The position numbers and the translations under genes are program-made. 64,000 nucleotides of DNA from Takashimella koratensis (lineage: Eukaryota; Basidiomycota; Tremellomycetes; Trichosporonales; Tetragoniomycetaceae). Shown here piece after piece: positions 32,887 through 45,019 of the stretch (position 1 is the first letter of the stretch; every line of letters starts with the position of its first letter). The notes under the pieces were generated by a model. The model made no database searches, was not told the DNA's origin, and saw nothing but the letters and a program-made list of their open reading frames with translations. The stretch is from positions 734,775 to 798,774 of the forward strand of contig BCKT01000012.1 in assembly GCA_003116875.1 (NCBI GenBank), given 5' to 3'.

Positions 32887-34971
32887 TTACAACTTTGCAC
32901 TGGCGCCGCGCTCGATCTGAGCTCGACGACGAACCATTTTATCATATCGCTGCCTCAACTCATCTCCCTTTCGTAACTCTTTCTTCCCAATCTGCTGAAC
33001 ATGTACTTCGTCCGGACCCTGTCAAGCACGTACAACAAGATTGCGTACGAATAACATTAGCAAGTAAACTACTTGGGAGAGAACTGTAGGACTTGGACTT
33101 TACTTACATCGGCGAAACGAAGAGTTCGGAGTTGGGCGTACATGTATGCCAATGGTTGGTCTTGTGAAATACCTTCAGCGCCGTGAACTTGCATTGCGCG
33201 ATCGACGAGGCGCAATGCCATTACCGGTACGACAAACTGAGAGATTCGCACGTCAGCCCGCCTCCGACTCCCCAACCTTTTCATCTCCACTCCTCAAGCA
33301 GCAGCTCCACGCTCACATACCTTTGCCATCCCAATCTCTCTCAATGCTCCCTTGGCTTTAACCTGATCGATCCTCCTCGCAGCAGCAAGGACCATCAACC
33401 TCGCTTGGTCCAGTTCGGCCCGACTATGCGCTACATCCGCAACGACCGTTCCGTGTTCGCCCAAAGTCTTGCCGAATGTCTTACGGCGTTGGTCGGTGGC
33501 GCGGAGAATGAGGAGGTCAAGGGCTCGAGAAGCGACCCCCAGGGATCGCATGCAGTGGTGCAACCGACCAGGCCTGGGCTGGTTAGCCAACACGATACCT
33601 AGACCGATATTGCTAAATTGGAAGGGAATCAGGGGGTTCGAACGAGTGGTAGAATGTATCTGTTCCTTACTCACCCAAGTCGTGCTTGGATCATCTGAAC
33701 TCATCAGCTCAACCCTTGCCTTGATGCAATCTACTCACCTCGAACCCTCTCCCTAGTCCTTCCTTCCCTCCGACGACACTATCCAGCCCCACTTTCACTG
33801 CCTCATACCGAACCTCGCAATGTCCCTCGGGAGCATCATCGTACCCAAACACCGTCATTGGCCTAACCACCTCTACCCCTTTCGCTTTCGGGTCCACAAG
33901 GATCAGCGAATGTCGCTTGTGCGGGCTGGTAGATGGAGACGGGTCGGTCACGGCAAGTACGATGTGGATGGAAGTGCGAGGATCGCCAGCGCCTGAGATC
34001 CACCATTTGTGCCCCGAGAGAAGGAGGTGGTCACTGTGGAGGGTGGCGACGGTGTTACGCAGGTTGGTGGCGTCCGATGAAGCGACTAGGATTGAGTAAG
34101 TAGGTGGTGACATGGTGGCGCGTTGGACGCAAGGTTCATGGATGGAAGAGGAGGCGGATGTAGATTCGACTATTGACAAGTAAAAGGAAGAGAGAGGGCG
34201 CTCACCACCTCGCTCAGTCATGGCAAAGCTACTCCGTATATCACCGCTCAACAACGGCTTGAGGTACTTTTCTTTCTGCTCTGGCGTTCCAAACCGCGCA
34301 AGAACCTCTGCAGGTGGTCGTCAACAGCTGACACCTCCTTCTTTTAAGTGAGAAACTGAAGAACGCCTCTTACCCATGTTGCCAGTATCTGGGGCTGAGC
34401 AGTTCATCGAGTGTGGAGCGAGGAGCAACGAGTGGCCCGAAATCTCCGCCAAGACAGCGTACTACGTGTGACGTTCCGTCAGTCACCTCCTCGTCCGAAC
34501 CTCGATGAACCGTTTCAACGACTGGGGCAAGTACGAGCCCACTCACTTCCAGGTTGGACAAACCCCCACCTTGCCCACCAGCAAGGTACTGAAACTCTCC
34601 CCCGCTCAACCATAGATTCCACAGTCCTAGCTCCTTCGCCCGAGCTTTGAGAGTCTCCAAGATGGGCGGGACGGACGACCATCGTTTAGCCGGGTCCGAG
34701 GAAATTTGGGAGTGGAAGAGGGGCTCGGAAGGGATACAGTCGTTCTAAAGGCATTTAATCTCAGTACTGGCGCTCCTCATAGCCATATCTTGACAGCACA
34801 AGTAAACTCACCTCGACGAAATTGATCAGTTTCACGGCGAGATCCTTGCCCCGTTCCGAGAAGAACGGCTCGACCTGAAGGAGTCAGCTGAACTGGCGGT
34901 CAATGCTGGAACCGCCAACTGACCAACGACCACGCTGAGGGTGATATGTAGGCTGCGATTCGATCGGACAT
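32887..34971 (-). CDS. Acyl-CoA dehydrogenase family protein with C-terminal AKL
   Basis: Flavin-dependent alpha,beta-dehydrogenation of acyl-CoA. Ten exons: 34971-34924, 34874-34812, 34744-34547, 34461-34374, 34307-34206, 34085-33739, 33694-33675 (20 nt), 33573-33321, 33236-33108, 33018-32887; 459 aa. Landmarks: FFSERGKDLAVKLINFVEND, WNLWLSGGEFQYLAGGQGGG, NCSAPDTGNMEVLARFGTPE, FAMTERGVASSDATNL, DHLLLSGHKWWISGAGDP, PGRLHHCMRSLGVASRALDL, MQVHGAEGISQDQPLAYMYA and RFADGPDEVH. These match the ACAD10/11-like fungal group. The C-terminus reads GASAKL, so AKL is a plausible PTS1 peroxisomal signal and no presequence is seen. The first exon ends at a GTCAGT donor. It is divergent from OLE1. Confidence 0.9.
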
Positions 34972-36748
34972 GGTGCTCGGTATGCCGTTTACATTGACTG
35001 GACGGTGTCAAGAGCAGCGAGACGGGAAGGGGAGTAGTCGAGGTGACAGCGGTCGCAGAGAATCGGATCACCCGACCTGGCTCAAAACCCGGCAAGCGAG
35101 GTCGCATTAAGCGCTGCACGTGACTGATACCGTAGATTAGCTCGGCATGCTCACACGTCATTATTTCCCTCCGCCATGTAACTCCCTAGGCACGGGTCTA
35201 GCGGCGTAGTGGGCCATTCCTCGTCCACGCTCGACCCACGCCAGGACCACCCTTGACTCTCCCCCGAGCTAATCACCCATCAGCGAAAACGTGGCATCCG
35301 TTCCGATTTATTGGGGATGAGTCCAGGGGGCCCTTTGCCACTCCACTCCACAACCACGCAGCGGCAACTGCCGATATCCCTTCCTTGCCCGATACTGCGC
35401 TCCCTCCTACCGGCAGGTGTTGATAGACTTGTGACAGAGAGACAAGGTCCATTGCTTGGGTATGAACGAGTCCAATCCAATCGGACCGGACCTGATCGTC
35501 GTTTCTGTCTTGGCCACTAACCCATATGTAATGAAAAGAGGTGGGGTTTACCAGCTGGGAAGACTGGTTCGCAGCCCTGAGATTCGCCGCCACATCTTAT
35601 TAGCATGAAGCGAGCGGCGAGTGCGGACAGAGAAGGAGAGGGAGTCATTGAGATGAGAGGATGGGGAAGAAGACGAGAGGTCGGGCGATGGTGGGAGACC
35701 CGAGGAATAGAGTGGATGGACGTGCCGTGGGGGAACGAGTTCATGGGGAAGAGGGGAAGCAAGATCTGTGGTGAATGATGCTCTGGATGCCACTCCGTCT
35801 CCATGCAATTACAGCATATCCTTTGGGTGGAGTGGAAATCAGAAGCGAGGGGTGGATGCTTGCTTCTTCCCCATTGTTGCTCCACGCCTGGACCGACCGG
35901 GCCCTCAGACCCTCTACCCCAGAGTCATCTGGAATCGTCCATTGACAGTCCAAGGATCGCACATCACTACGTTAGCTCCTAGACCGCCCGCACCCGCTCG
36001 CCTCCCTGTCATTCTCGCTTGCGGCGAGACATGCAAGGGCGGGCGGGCGGGCGGGGAATGGAGCATAGGCAATCTTCGGCCCAAGGGGGAAGACAGCGGC
36101 GGGCGTGTCGGAACAATATGGACGGGAGAGAGGGAGAGGATGCAAAGAGGGAGAATTTGCCACGTGGCTCGACTACCCACCCTGGTCTCTGCCCCCCAAA
36201 AAAAGATTGGTTGTGGCAAAGGACCCGGAAGGGCGGTGGGCGGGTGGTGGGAGTGGCCAGAGTAAACCTCCGTGGCCTGTGGGTTCCAGGGTGGGTGAGG
36301 GTGAGTATGGGTCGCCGGTGGGTCATCAAAGATATCAGTCGCTGGCAGTAGTCCATAATCGATAAAAGACCTCCCTCACCCCGTCTTCTTCCTTCCTCTT
36401 CATCCTCATCTCCTCGCCACCCACCCCCCCTGCCCCCTCCCTACCCGCACCACACAGCGGCCGTCTCCTCAACTGAGATTCGTATCCACTCTACCCAGCT
36501 GAGCAGGTAGACTCCCCCTCGGGACGCAGCGACCCCAGTCACGTTCAAAAAATCCTCACCCCCTCTCTCAACCTCACCTCTTCGCCTACCTACCATCTAT
36601 CCCTCTACCCATCGAGCTACCTTTCATCACTCTCGCCCTTACTCCAGCGCCTTTGAATCGGCCCCTGCCCCTCGCCGCCCGCGACGCCCTCGACGCTGCA
36701 TCCACCTCCACTTATTCAACTCTCCCTCCCTCTTCTACACCTGCCACC
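34972..36748. other. 1.8-kb divergent regulatory region, ACAD / OLE1
   Basis: Unusually long for this window. Both neighbours act in fatty-acid metabolism. The OLE1 side from about 36370 is C/T-rich leader, possibly with an untranslated intron. I see no gene. Confidence 0.45.
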
Positions 36749-38668
36749 ATGGCATCCGCAGCCGTCCCCCTCACCCCGCCTTACGACAAGGCCGACTTGC
36801 AGGCCAGCTTGCCCGACACGACCGCAAAGGTTGACCCAGCTGTCATCTCCCCTCCTCTCACCCCGCAGCGAGTCGCCTCTCACCCTGACAGTAAGTACTA
36901 GCTTTTCACCTTCCATCTGCCGCCGCAGTCCAACCATCCCCAAAACTTGCTTCCACTTGCTGACTCGACTAGTGCTCGACACTCTCGCCGGTGTCAAGGC
37001 AATCACCCCGCAGACCGAGCCAACCGACGCCAACATCCCCGACAACTATGTCACCCACACCATCCAGAGCATGAAGTACCTTCCCCCCGTTACCGCGAAG
37101 AACCTCATCTGGAACATCCAGTGGATCTCCTTTTTCGCGCTCACCATCCCTCCTTCTCTCGCTCTCTACGGTTTCTTCACTCACCCGCTCTCTCGTGCCA
37201 CCCTCGCTTGGAGGTGAGTCAGCTGCCTTTGTTTTTCCCTTTGCTCCGGCCACGAGCTGACTCTTCCGCAGCATCATCTACTACTACATCACTGGTCTTG
37301 GTATCACCGCCGGCTACCACCGCCTGTGGGCTCACCGCGCCTACAACGCTTCGGTCCCCTTGCAGTACGCTCTCGCGATCGCCGGCGCCGGTGCCGTCCA
37401 GGGGTCGATCAAGTGGTGGTCTCGTGGTCACCGCGCTCACCACCGTTACACCGACACCAAGCTCGACCCTTACTCGGCTCACGAGGGCTTTTGGTGGTCG
37501 CACGTCGGGTGGATGCTCGTCAAGCCCCGTGGAAAGATTGGCGTCGCCGACATCTCCGACCTCAGCAGGAACAAGGTCGTCAGGTGGCAACACAACCACT
37601 ACCTCACCCTCCTCATCACCATGGGCCTTGTCTTCCCGACCGTCGTCGCCGGTCTCGGCTGGGGAGACTGGAAGGGTGGTTTCCTCTTTGCCGGTGCCGC
37701 TCGTCTCGTCTTTGTCCACCACGTAAGTTGTCATATCTTTGCCCGGTACGTGTGCATTCGCTGACCCCACCTAGTCCACCTTCTGCGTCAACTCGCTCGC
37801 GCACTGGCTCGGTGACACGCCGTTCGACAACAAGCACACTCCGCGTGACCACTTCATCACCGCGCTTGTGACTATCGGCGAGGGTTACCACAACTTCCAC
37901 CACCAGTTCCCGATGGACTTCCGTAACGCGATCAAGTGGCACCAGTACGACCCGACCAAGTGGTTCATCTGGACCATGTCCAAGTTTGGCCTCGCTTCTC
38001 ACCTCAAGACCTTCCCGGACAATGAGATCAAGAAGGGCCAGTACACGATGAAGCTCGTCAAGCTCCAGGAGCAAGGCGAGAAGCTCCAGTGGCCGACGCC
38101 GAGCAACGATTTGCCCGTCATCAGCTGGGAGGACTTCCAGGCCGAGGCCAAGGAGCGTTCCCTCATCGCTATTCACGGGTTCATCCACGACTGTACGAGC
38201 TTTGCCGACGACCACCCGGGTGGTGCGCACCTCATCAAGCGCGCTATCGGGACCGACGCGACCACTGCTTTCTTCGGCGGCGTCTACGACCACTCCAACG
38301 CCGCTCACAACATGCTCGCGATGATGCGTGTCGGTATTCTCGACGGCGGTATGGAGGTCGAGAGCCTCAAGACTCGTCTTCGCTCCACCTCTGTCTCCTC
38401 GGTCGAGTCGGGCGCATCCTCGCCAGTCTCCGAGGCGGCGTCGTCGGCTTCTGCGTCTTCGGTTGACGTCCACTCGCTCGCGTCGTCGCTTGACCTCGGG
38501 TCCAGGCCGCGACCCAAGCACCAGCCCCAGGCTCTTGTTGCCGACCAACTCACTCTCGCCATCCCGCCTTCTCAAAAATTCACCATTGTTCCGTCGCAAC
38601 CCGAGATCCGACCGGGTCTCATCTCGCGCCTCTCAACTCTCAGCCAAACTGGCGAGTTTGCCAGCTAG
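36749..38668 (+). CDS. OLE1: Stearoyl-CoA delta-9 desaturase OLE1 with fused cytochrome b5
   Basis: ER di-iron enzyme making oleic and palmitoleic acids. Exons 36749-36890, 36973-37213, 37272-37722 and 37775-38668 in phase, 575 aa. The three histidine boxes are HRLWAH, HRAHH and HNFHH. TM segments flank them ([36 protein letters not shown]). After the desaturase core is a cytochrome b5 domain with [20 protein letters not shown] and a second haem His in [12 protein letters not shown]. This fusion is normal for fungal OLE1. A Ser/Ala-rich linker of about 60 residues and a C-terminal tail not seen in yeast follow. Codon usage is strongly biased to C-ending codons, as in highly expressed genes. 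Confidence 0.96.
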
Positions 38669-39402
38669 GTATGGGAAGACGGTGCAAGCTTGTGTTTTGG
38701 TTCATTATCAATATTAACCACCCTACTCTCCCTTTCGACTCCTGTACATCGTTACACCTCAATCCAAATCACCCACCATTCATCGCGTCGAGGCGCACCC
38801 AAAAACATCTTTCATTCTCTTCACGATTGTCTCATCCCATCTCGTCCTTTCTCGTCTGCGATGGATCAGACTCGGACCGTACGTACGTCAAAAGAAACCT
38901 TCTCCTGGCCAGACATGTAAATCTGGGTTTGACGTAGATGCTTGTTCTTTAGTTTTATTCCTAACCCCTTACCCGCTCCCTCCCTCCACCTACCTACTCT
39001 AGCTCCGCTGTCTGTATCAGACCGCTTTTCACGTAGAACACGAGATGCAAAGGAAGTCTTAAAACGTATAAGCTCTGGCTCTGGTGTTCGGTCATATGAT
39101 CAACCGCGGTCGATCGCTCGGGTGCTGACCAGGCAAGATGCGACCGGGATAAATGGGACAATCGGTGATTCCTACGGACCCAACTCGCCCGTTTCGGCCT
39201 ACCCCGAGCGTCACCCAAATTCATTTCAAACTCCTACGTTACCCTTGCTACCCTCAGCCAGTGATCATCTTCGGCTTTGTCCTTTGTTTCGACTCTCCAA
39301 TTCACCTTGTACATAACCCCCCACTCAGCACTCTTCCTTCCTCGAGACCATTACCCTCTCCTCTTACACCCTCTGACCAACACGACGACAGGTCAGCGCA
39401 TC
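38669..39402. other. Intergenic, OLE1 3' / DIC1 5'
   Basis: Tandem genes on the + strand. AT-richer 3' sequence, then C/T-rich leader from about 39300. No gene seen. Confidence 0.4.
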
Positions 39403-41301
39403 ATGGTTAAATCTCAATATCCATTCTGGTAAGTCTCAACAAAGGAACAGGGGAGTAAAAATGGCGCAAAGCTGGAATTTTTTTTTTTTCTCGAGTCTGC
39501 GTCATCCCCCTGGGCTGTACCGGGCCGATTGTGCACATGTCCAGAGGCAGCTTGGCGCCGATCACTCGGCTTGGCTTCCCGCAGATGAAGAGCTGACACA
39601 CCCTCAGGCTCGGCGGTACGTCTTAAGCTCCTATGCGGACTTCATCGCGCAAAGAGCAGGAGGCGCGCGGAGGACGTGATTGTGTAACGGACGAATAGCT
39701 GACTGTGACTATGACTATTGATTTGATGTTGATTCGTGGATAGGCGTCGCTGCTTCCAGTACGTGTAACCAGAGCTTGACCCGTCTCGACTCGATAACAA
39801 AGGCCGAAGCTGATACCTTGTTCTCTCAGTGGCCGCATGCTGTACCCACCCTCTTGATGTGATGCGTGTGTAAGTTTGGCTCTCATCACACTATCGAGGG
39901 TGCCCATCGCACCGACGCCCCTGGAATTGGGACTGACGTTTTTTTCCTCTTCTCTCATCTCCTACCGCTGGCCGTGGCTTGTATCGCCTCTGTGCTTCCC
40001 CACTCTTGATCTCCGTAGCCGACTCCAAACGAGCGCAGGGAAGACGTCGCTCGGTTCGGCCGTCTCCGAGATCGCGCGAACTTCTGGCGTGCGAGGGTTC
40101 TATACCGGTCTGAGCGCTTCCATCTTTCGACAAATGACGTATAGTCTGACCCGACTGGGTTCTTACGATGCCATCAAGAGCATCATGTCGAATGGAGGTG
40201 AGTAGCGCTGTCGAGATTTAGGTGGACGTAGGAGCAGTCTAGCTTGAGAGTTTCTGGAGGCTGGCGTCTGGACTGTGTGTGGGAGACTCTGAGGGTGACC
40301 GTGTGGGTGGAGAAGAAGGAGAAACGCTGACCGTCGTAGGGAAGAAGAAGCTCGGTATGGGCGAAATGGTCGTCTGTGCTAGCGCTGCAGGCGCATTGGG
40401 CGGTATCGCCGGCAACCCTGCGGATATCATCCTTGTCCGGTGAGTCGAGCCTCTATAACCCCTAGCCTATAGCCTCCAGTCGATGAGGAACAAGCTATGC
40501 GGATGAAGCGATTGTTGAAGTAGCTCTGGGCTAACGAGAACGTTCAGAATGGTCGCGGACCCGACAAAGCCCGTGGAGAGTAGGGTCATGTACCGAAATG
40601 CCTTTCACGGTGTCTATCGTATGGTCCAGACCGAGGGTGTCTCGAGCCTTGCCCGTGGTTTGATGCCCAACACTGTAAGCTCTTTCTCCTCTCTATTCTC
40701 CCTCTTCCACTTCCTCTTCCTCTTCCCATTCTATCTCCTCGCATGTCTTCTCCATTCAGCCTTTCAACTTTGTTCTGTGCAGGGCCGATTAACACCTCCA
40801 CCCCAGATCCGCGCGGTACTCATGAACGCCTCCCAACTCGTCTCGTACGACATTTTCAAATCCCTCCTCCTCTCTCACACTTCCATGACCGACGGTATGC
40901 CCCTTCACTTCACGGCCTCGGCTATCGCCGGTACTGTGGCCACTACGATCTGTGCGCCTGCCGACGTCGTCAAGTCGAGGGTCATGAATGCGTCAGGCAA
41001 GAGCGTTGGACCGATCACGATCTTGGCGCAGAGTTTGAAGAGTGAAGGACCGGCTTTCTTGTTCAAGGGTTGGTTGCCCGCATGGAGTGAGTGTCTGTCT
41101 CCCTCCCCCTTGGCCATACCTCCTTTCCTCCACTCTAGGTAAAAGCCCAGCGTTGTTTTCACCCGACCGACTCCAAGGAGATACGCTGACAATACCCCAA
41201 TAGTTCGCCTGACCCCAAATACCATCTTCATGTTCATTTTCCTTGAACAGCTGCGTAAGGGTATTGACGTTTTCCGCGGTCCCCAGCTTGCCAAGCAATA
41301 A
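39403..41301 (+). CDS. DIC1: Mitochondrial dicarboxylate carrier DIC1
   Basis: Exchanges malate or succinate for phosphate across the inner mitochondrial membrane. Nine exons: 39403-39428, 39608-39615 (8 nt), 39744-39758 (15 nt), 39830-39869, 40019-40197, 40340-40439, 40548-40674, 40807-41086, 41204-41301; 290 aa, every junction in phase. The two microexons are needed to build FWLGGVAASMAACCTHPLDV. The three solute-carrier repeats appear as HPLDVMRVRLQT, NPADIILVRM (typical of DIC) and APADVVKSRVMN, each followed by the second-helix motif (GFYTGLSASIFRQMTYS; LARGLMPNTIRAVL; LFKGWLPAWIRLTPNT). Length and motifs fit DIC1. Confidence 0.93.
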
Positions 41302-41682
41302 CCTTGCCGCCCTCCTTCTGACTCCTTAACCCGACCACATCCGCCCCGTCTTCCCACACTTTTTCACCTAGTCTCCCAGTCTGCCCGATCCCGAGGCTCT
41401 CGCTGTATCTTTGGTCATCGTCTTGGACACCTTCCCGTTCTTCACTCTCTGATAGACTTAGACGAATAGACATGCGCCAGGTTTTTCCCTTCAATTCCGG
41501 TGTCACGTCCTCTTCCACCAACTTCCACATATCTCTCTACCCTCGCTCCCGCCAGATAAGCGGTAATCGCCCACTTCAGCCTTTAGGGCCACTTTGTCGT
41601 ATCCACACCCGATGCATGACACATTATCTCAACCTCTTCGTACCTAGCCCAACATTCAGCCTCCCCTGCTTGATTCTGCCCA
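41302..41682. other. Convergent 3' region, DIC1 / NUP54
   Basis: 3' sides of two converging genes. No coding signal seen. Confidence 0.4.
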
Positions 41683-43743
41683 TCATCGCTCACCTAGACC
41701 CTGCCTGATCACGTCGGCATCGAACAACGCGTCGTTTGAGAGTTGAGAAAGCTTCTGCAACGCCTGTTGCTGTTGTTCCAAGATCTACCCGAATTCAAAT
41801 AACACTGATTAGCCCTCTACCCTTTTCCCACAGAAAAGGGCAAACCCAAACTCAGACTCGGAACTCACCATAGCTACTTCCGCGAGGACCTTCTCGTCGC
41901 CTATCCAGACCTGACCAACATCGGGTTTTGCGCGCCTCTGCCTCCTGACCTCCTCTACCATTCCCCACAATTCATTAATCTGACCTGTCATCCTTCCTCT
42001 CCCTGCGCCTCCCGGTCCTCCTAAACTTCCACTCAATCCCTTCACTCCAGCGCCAGCCCCGGGTCCAACCGACTTGCGCACCTTCCCTTCCATCTCCGCG
42101 GCTACCTGCTCCAACCGGTCTTTCGTCTCCGCCTCTTCAGGTCGGAAGGCGGCAGCAGCGACGGGAGTGAACGAAGGGACTTGCGCAGAGAGGTGGAGTA
42201 GGCGCTGAGTAAGTTGAGCTAGCTGGGTCTGGAGTGCAGATAGGCGGATCGAAGAAGAGAGAGAAGCTTGACGAGTGAGTTTGTCGAGTGCTTGGCTCAG
42301 CTCCTGTTTGTTCGAAAGGGATCAGCGGGGCGGTCTGAGAAGAGCGAGTTGAGATCTGAAGACAAAGAGGGTCGAAAATGAGATCTTCGTAGAAAGAAAG
42401 ACTCACCTTGACTCGCTGTTGGTGAACGCTGGCAGTTTGCTCCTGCGCTTGAACACGCTTCTTCACGTCCGCCCAACCTGTAGCGAGAACCGGGACCATG
42501 CTGCGGGTACAATCAAAAGTCTCATCAGCATCACTTCCGACCTATCCTTGGCGGGGTGCAAAGACCTCCTTCCACCCAGCTCTGTCGTGCATGTCCATAT
42601 TCAGCCAAGAGCGAGAACTCACCTCGATGGGTCCGGGTTATCCCGAACCGCTCGTGCCCAGCGCGCATCGTCAAACGCCCCTGCCGGTCGGCCGTACTGA
42701 GTCGCCGATCCAGGCTCCACCACGTTGTAGAAAAAGTACTAAACCAGCGGCGTTAGCGCCCATCATCACCACCTGAATCCGACTCCTCGTGTGATCTGAA
42801 CCTCGCACTACCCTGCATCCTTGACCGGTACTTACCTTGAAACGACAATTAGGATTGCTCGGGTCCCAAGCCTGTTGAACAGCCATCATCTTCGCCTCGA
42901 CATCATCTGGTTTGGGCCCCGCCTGGCTCTGATTGAGAGCCTGGACCTGACCTTGGCCCGGCTGCTGCTGAAGCTGCGACTGTCCCAATGTCGATCCAAA
43001 CAGACCTTGACCCTGTTGTTGTTGTTGCTGTTGCTGCTGTGACTGTTGTTGCCCAAACAGGCCTTGGGTCGGTGCTGCTGTCGAACCGAAGAGCGATGTC
43101 TGACCCGCGGGCTTCGCACCGAACAAAGACGAGCCACCGAGTCCTCCTGCAGCCTGCTGCTGCTGCTGTTGTTGAGGTGCGCCGAAGAGACTTGTTTGTT
43201 GCGTTGGCGCAGAGGCGGCAGTCGAGCCGAAAAGACCACCTGATGCGGGTTGAGCCTGTTGCGTTGATCCAAACAAACCACCGGAAGCAGGCTGTTGCGC
43301 TCCTGTCTGAGGCTGTGTCGATCCAAACAGTCCACCGGCAGCAGTTTGCTGTTGTCCCTGTTGTGGAGCGGACCCAAACAAACCTCCACTAGCCTGAGCC
43401 TGCGGCTGGGCTTGAGGTTGTCCAAACATCCCCGTCCCAGCTGACCCCGTCCCTGCTCCACCTCCAAACAAGCTCGATCCCGCCGTCGACGCGGGTGCAG
43501 CACCTGTGGTCGAGCCGAATAGACCTGTCCCTGCTGGTTTGGTAGCAGACGCACCGAAGAGACCGCCGGATTGACCAGGTTGTTGAGATGGTTGAGACGC
43601 GGTAGAACCGAAGAGGGAGCCCGAGGGCTGTTGCGCTGGTTGCGCGCCTAGGGCAGAGGTGAGTGATGCGTGCGGAAAATTAACAGGGGGGGTAAGGGGA
43701 AGGGGAAGGGCTGGGGATTAGGCTTACCGAATGTGAATGCCAT
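41683..43743 (-). CDS. NUP57: FG nucleoporin NUP54/NUP57
   Basis: Component of the Nsp1-Nup57-Nup49 (Nup62-54-58) channel complex of the nuclear pore. Exons 43743-43728 (16 nt: MAFTF plus one base), 43647-42836, 42738-42623, 42500-42407, 42303-41869 and 41784-41683 in phase, 524 aa. The N-terminal 240 residues are GLFG/SLFG repeats in Gln/Ala/Ser spacers with two polyglutamine runs coded by CAG/CAA. The conserved alpha-helical Nup54 domain follows: EAKMMAVQQAWDPSNPNCRF, YFFYNVVEPGSATQYGRP, DDARWARAVRDNPDPS and MVPVLATGWADVKKRVQAQE. Coiled-coil helices follow and the C-terminus ends RQGLGER. Well supported. Confidence 0.94.
43010..43190. repeat. CAG/CAA repeat tracts inside NUP57
   Basis: Two GTT/GCTG tracts (CAA/CAG on the coding strand), around 43014-43050 and 43152-43177, encode polyglutamine runs between FG repeats and are probably length-polymorphic. 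Confidence 0.75.
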
Positions 43744-43978
43744 GGACGGCGACGCGAGAGGTGGGTGGATGTTGAGGTGCAGAGAGTAGTTGGCTGGAAG
43801 GATTGGTGAAAGCGACGAGGAGAAAACCGCACAAATGGTTGTGGACATTAGCTGTTGGTGTTTGCATCTTAGCAAAAGTTTCCTGCTAACAATCAGGCGA
43901 GTAGCGACGAGGGCAACAGATGCATCTCTCTCAGCTTTGCGACTAAACTAGCCAAGCTCTCCCTGCTCTACGTTACAT

Positions 43979-44626
43979 TTACATCTCTGTTTGAGAAGTC
44001 GCAAGTGAGCCATGACTGTCGGCAAAGTTACGCAGCATCCACTTGTTCCCCACCACGGGAGCCTGCCATCGGATTTTGCTTTCCTCATTGTTGTCCTGCA
44101 TCCAATACGTACCCTCCGGTACTTTGACCGTGATGATATCCTTGCGCGAATCAGCTTGAGGAACGTCAAAAAGCTCATAGAATGATTCTTGTATACCGGT
44201 GTTCACTGCGTCATGGGCTTGATGAACTGTTTCAAGGGCATCAAACGCGTTACCGGAGACGAAGTAGAACAACGTACTGGCGTAGGTCGGCGCGAGTGTC
44301 TGCGTCTGGTGGTGGACAGCCTTGGTCCAGTCCAGCGACTCTTTCGCCCAATCAATAGTTTCGCCTCCAGGTCTGCTGTGGAGCCTTTCCAGCTCCTTCT
44401 TGTACTCTTCACGGCTTTTGTTCAACTCGGTGCGTAGAGCCCCAACTGCCCCATAGGTTTTGCGGGGAAGTATGTCGAAAAAGAGCTCGGCATCCGATAG
44501 CCCAGCCTGTTCCGTATTAGTCAGGATTGAGCACGTCACGTAGACCCCATTCTTTGGGAAGAGTCGCCCCTTGTTAACTGATTGATTGCCTGTCGAGGCG
44601 AGTAGTTCTTCTGTAGGAGTGGACAT
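43979..44626 (-). CDS. Tandem novel family, member 1
   Basis: Single-exon gene, 215 aa; not a family I recognise. ATG 44626 is chosen over an in-frame ATG at 44824 because it aligns with the start of member 2. Layout: Ser/Thr-rich N-terminus; strand GVYVTCSILT (27-36); helices with PGGETIDWAKESLDWTKAV (87-104); the family core FYFVSGNAFDALETV (120-134). The C-terminal strand pair is ITVKVPEGTYW and SKIRWQAPVV (183-192). No signal peptide, TM or metal-binding pattern. Closest to member 2 (45358-45975): both have VYVTCSILT, PGG..IDW..ES..WT, the VS..AF core, KVP and K-I-[RH]-W-Q. Confidence 0.72.
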   Translation of the reverse strand: MSTPTEELLASTGNQSVNKGRLFPKNGVYVTCSILTNTEQAGLSDAELFFDILPRKTYGAVGALRTELNKSREEYKKELERLHSRPGGETIDWAKESLDWTKAVHHQTQTLAPTYASTLFYFVSGNAFDALETVHQAHDAVNTGIQESFYELFDVPQADSRKDIITVKVPEGTYWMQDNNEESKIRWQAPVVGNKWMLRNFADSHGSLATSQTEM

Positions 44627-45019
44627 TCGCTTTTCGTTCAAATCCCTACGGATATGCTTGTTTGATTGCTTGATAATATGGAAATCTGAGAGGAGGGGGA
44701 TTAGCTTGATTTCTCTGGCCAGATGATATACCGCACAGCCCGGCCACCTGCATTGGAGGCTGGTAGTCGGAGCTCGCTTTCTGTCAGAGACCTCGGAAGG
44801 CCAGAGACAATGGAACGGGGGCATGGAAATAACAGTGACAAAAGATCACGCAATAACAAAGGACAATATGTCCAAAAGGAGGATAGACTGATCGCCAACT
44901 CCACCCTTGGGTTGATCCATACCAAGCTGAAGGGATATCCAGTGCGAGCACAAACGGCTGTTGACGGCTCGGAGCCAGCCTCCTAGCGACATTGTGTCAA
45001 GTCCGCAAGCAAGGAGCCG

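Noticed and set aside
42886..43554. 222-aa frame antiparallel in phase with NUP57, rich in Arg/Ser/Gln
   Set aside because: A shifted reading of the FG/polyQ repeat region; the real frame is the FG nucleoporin.
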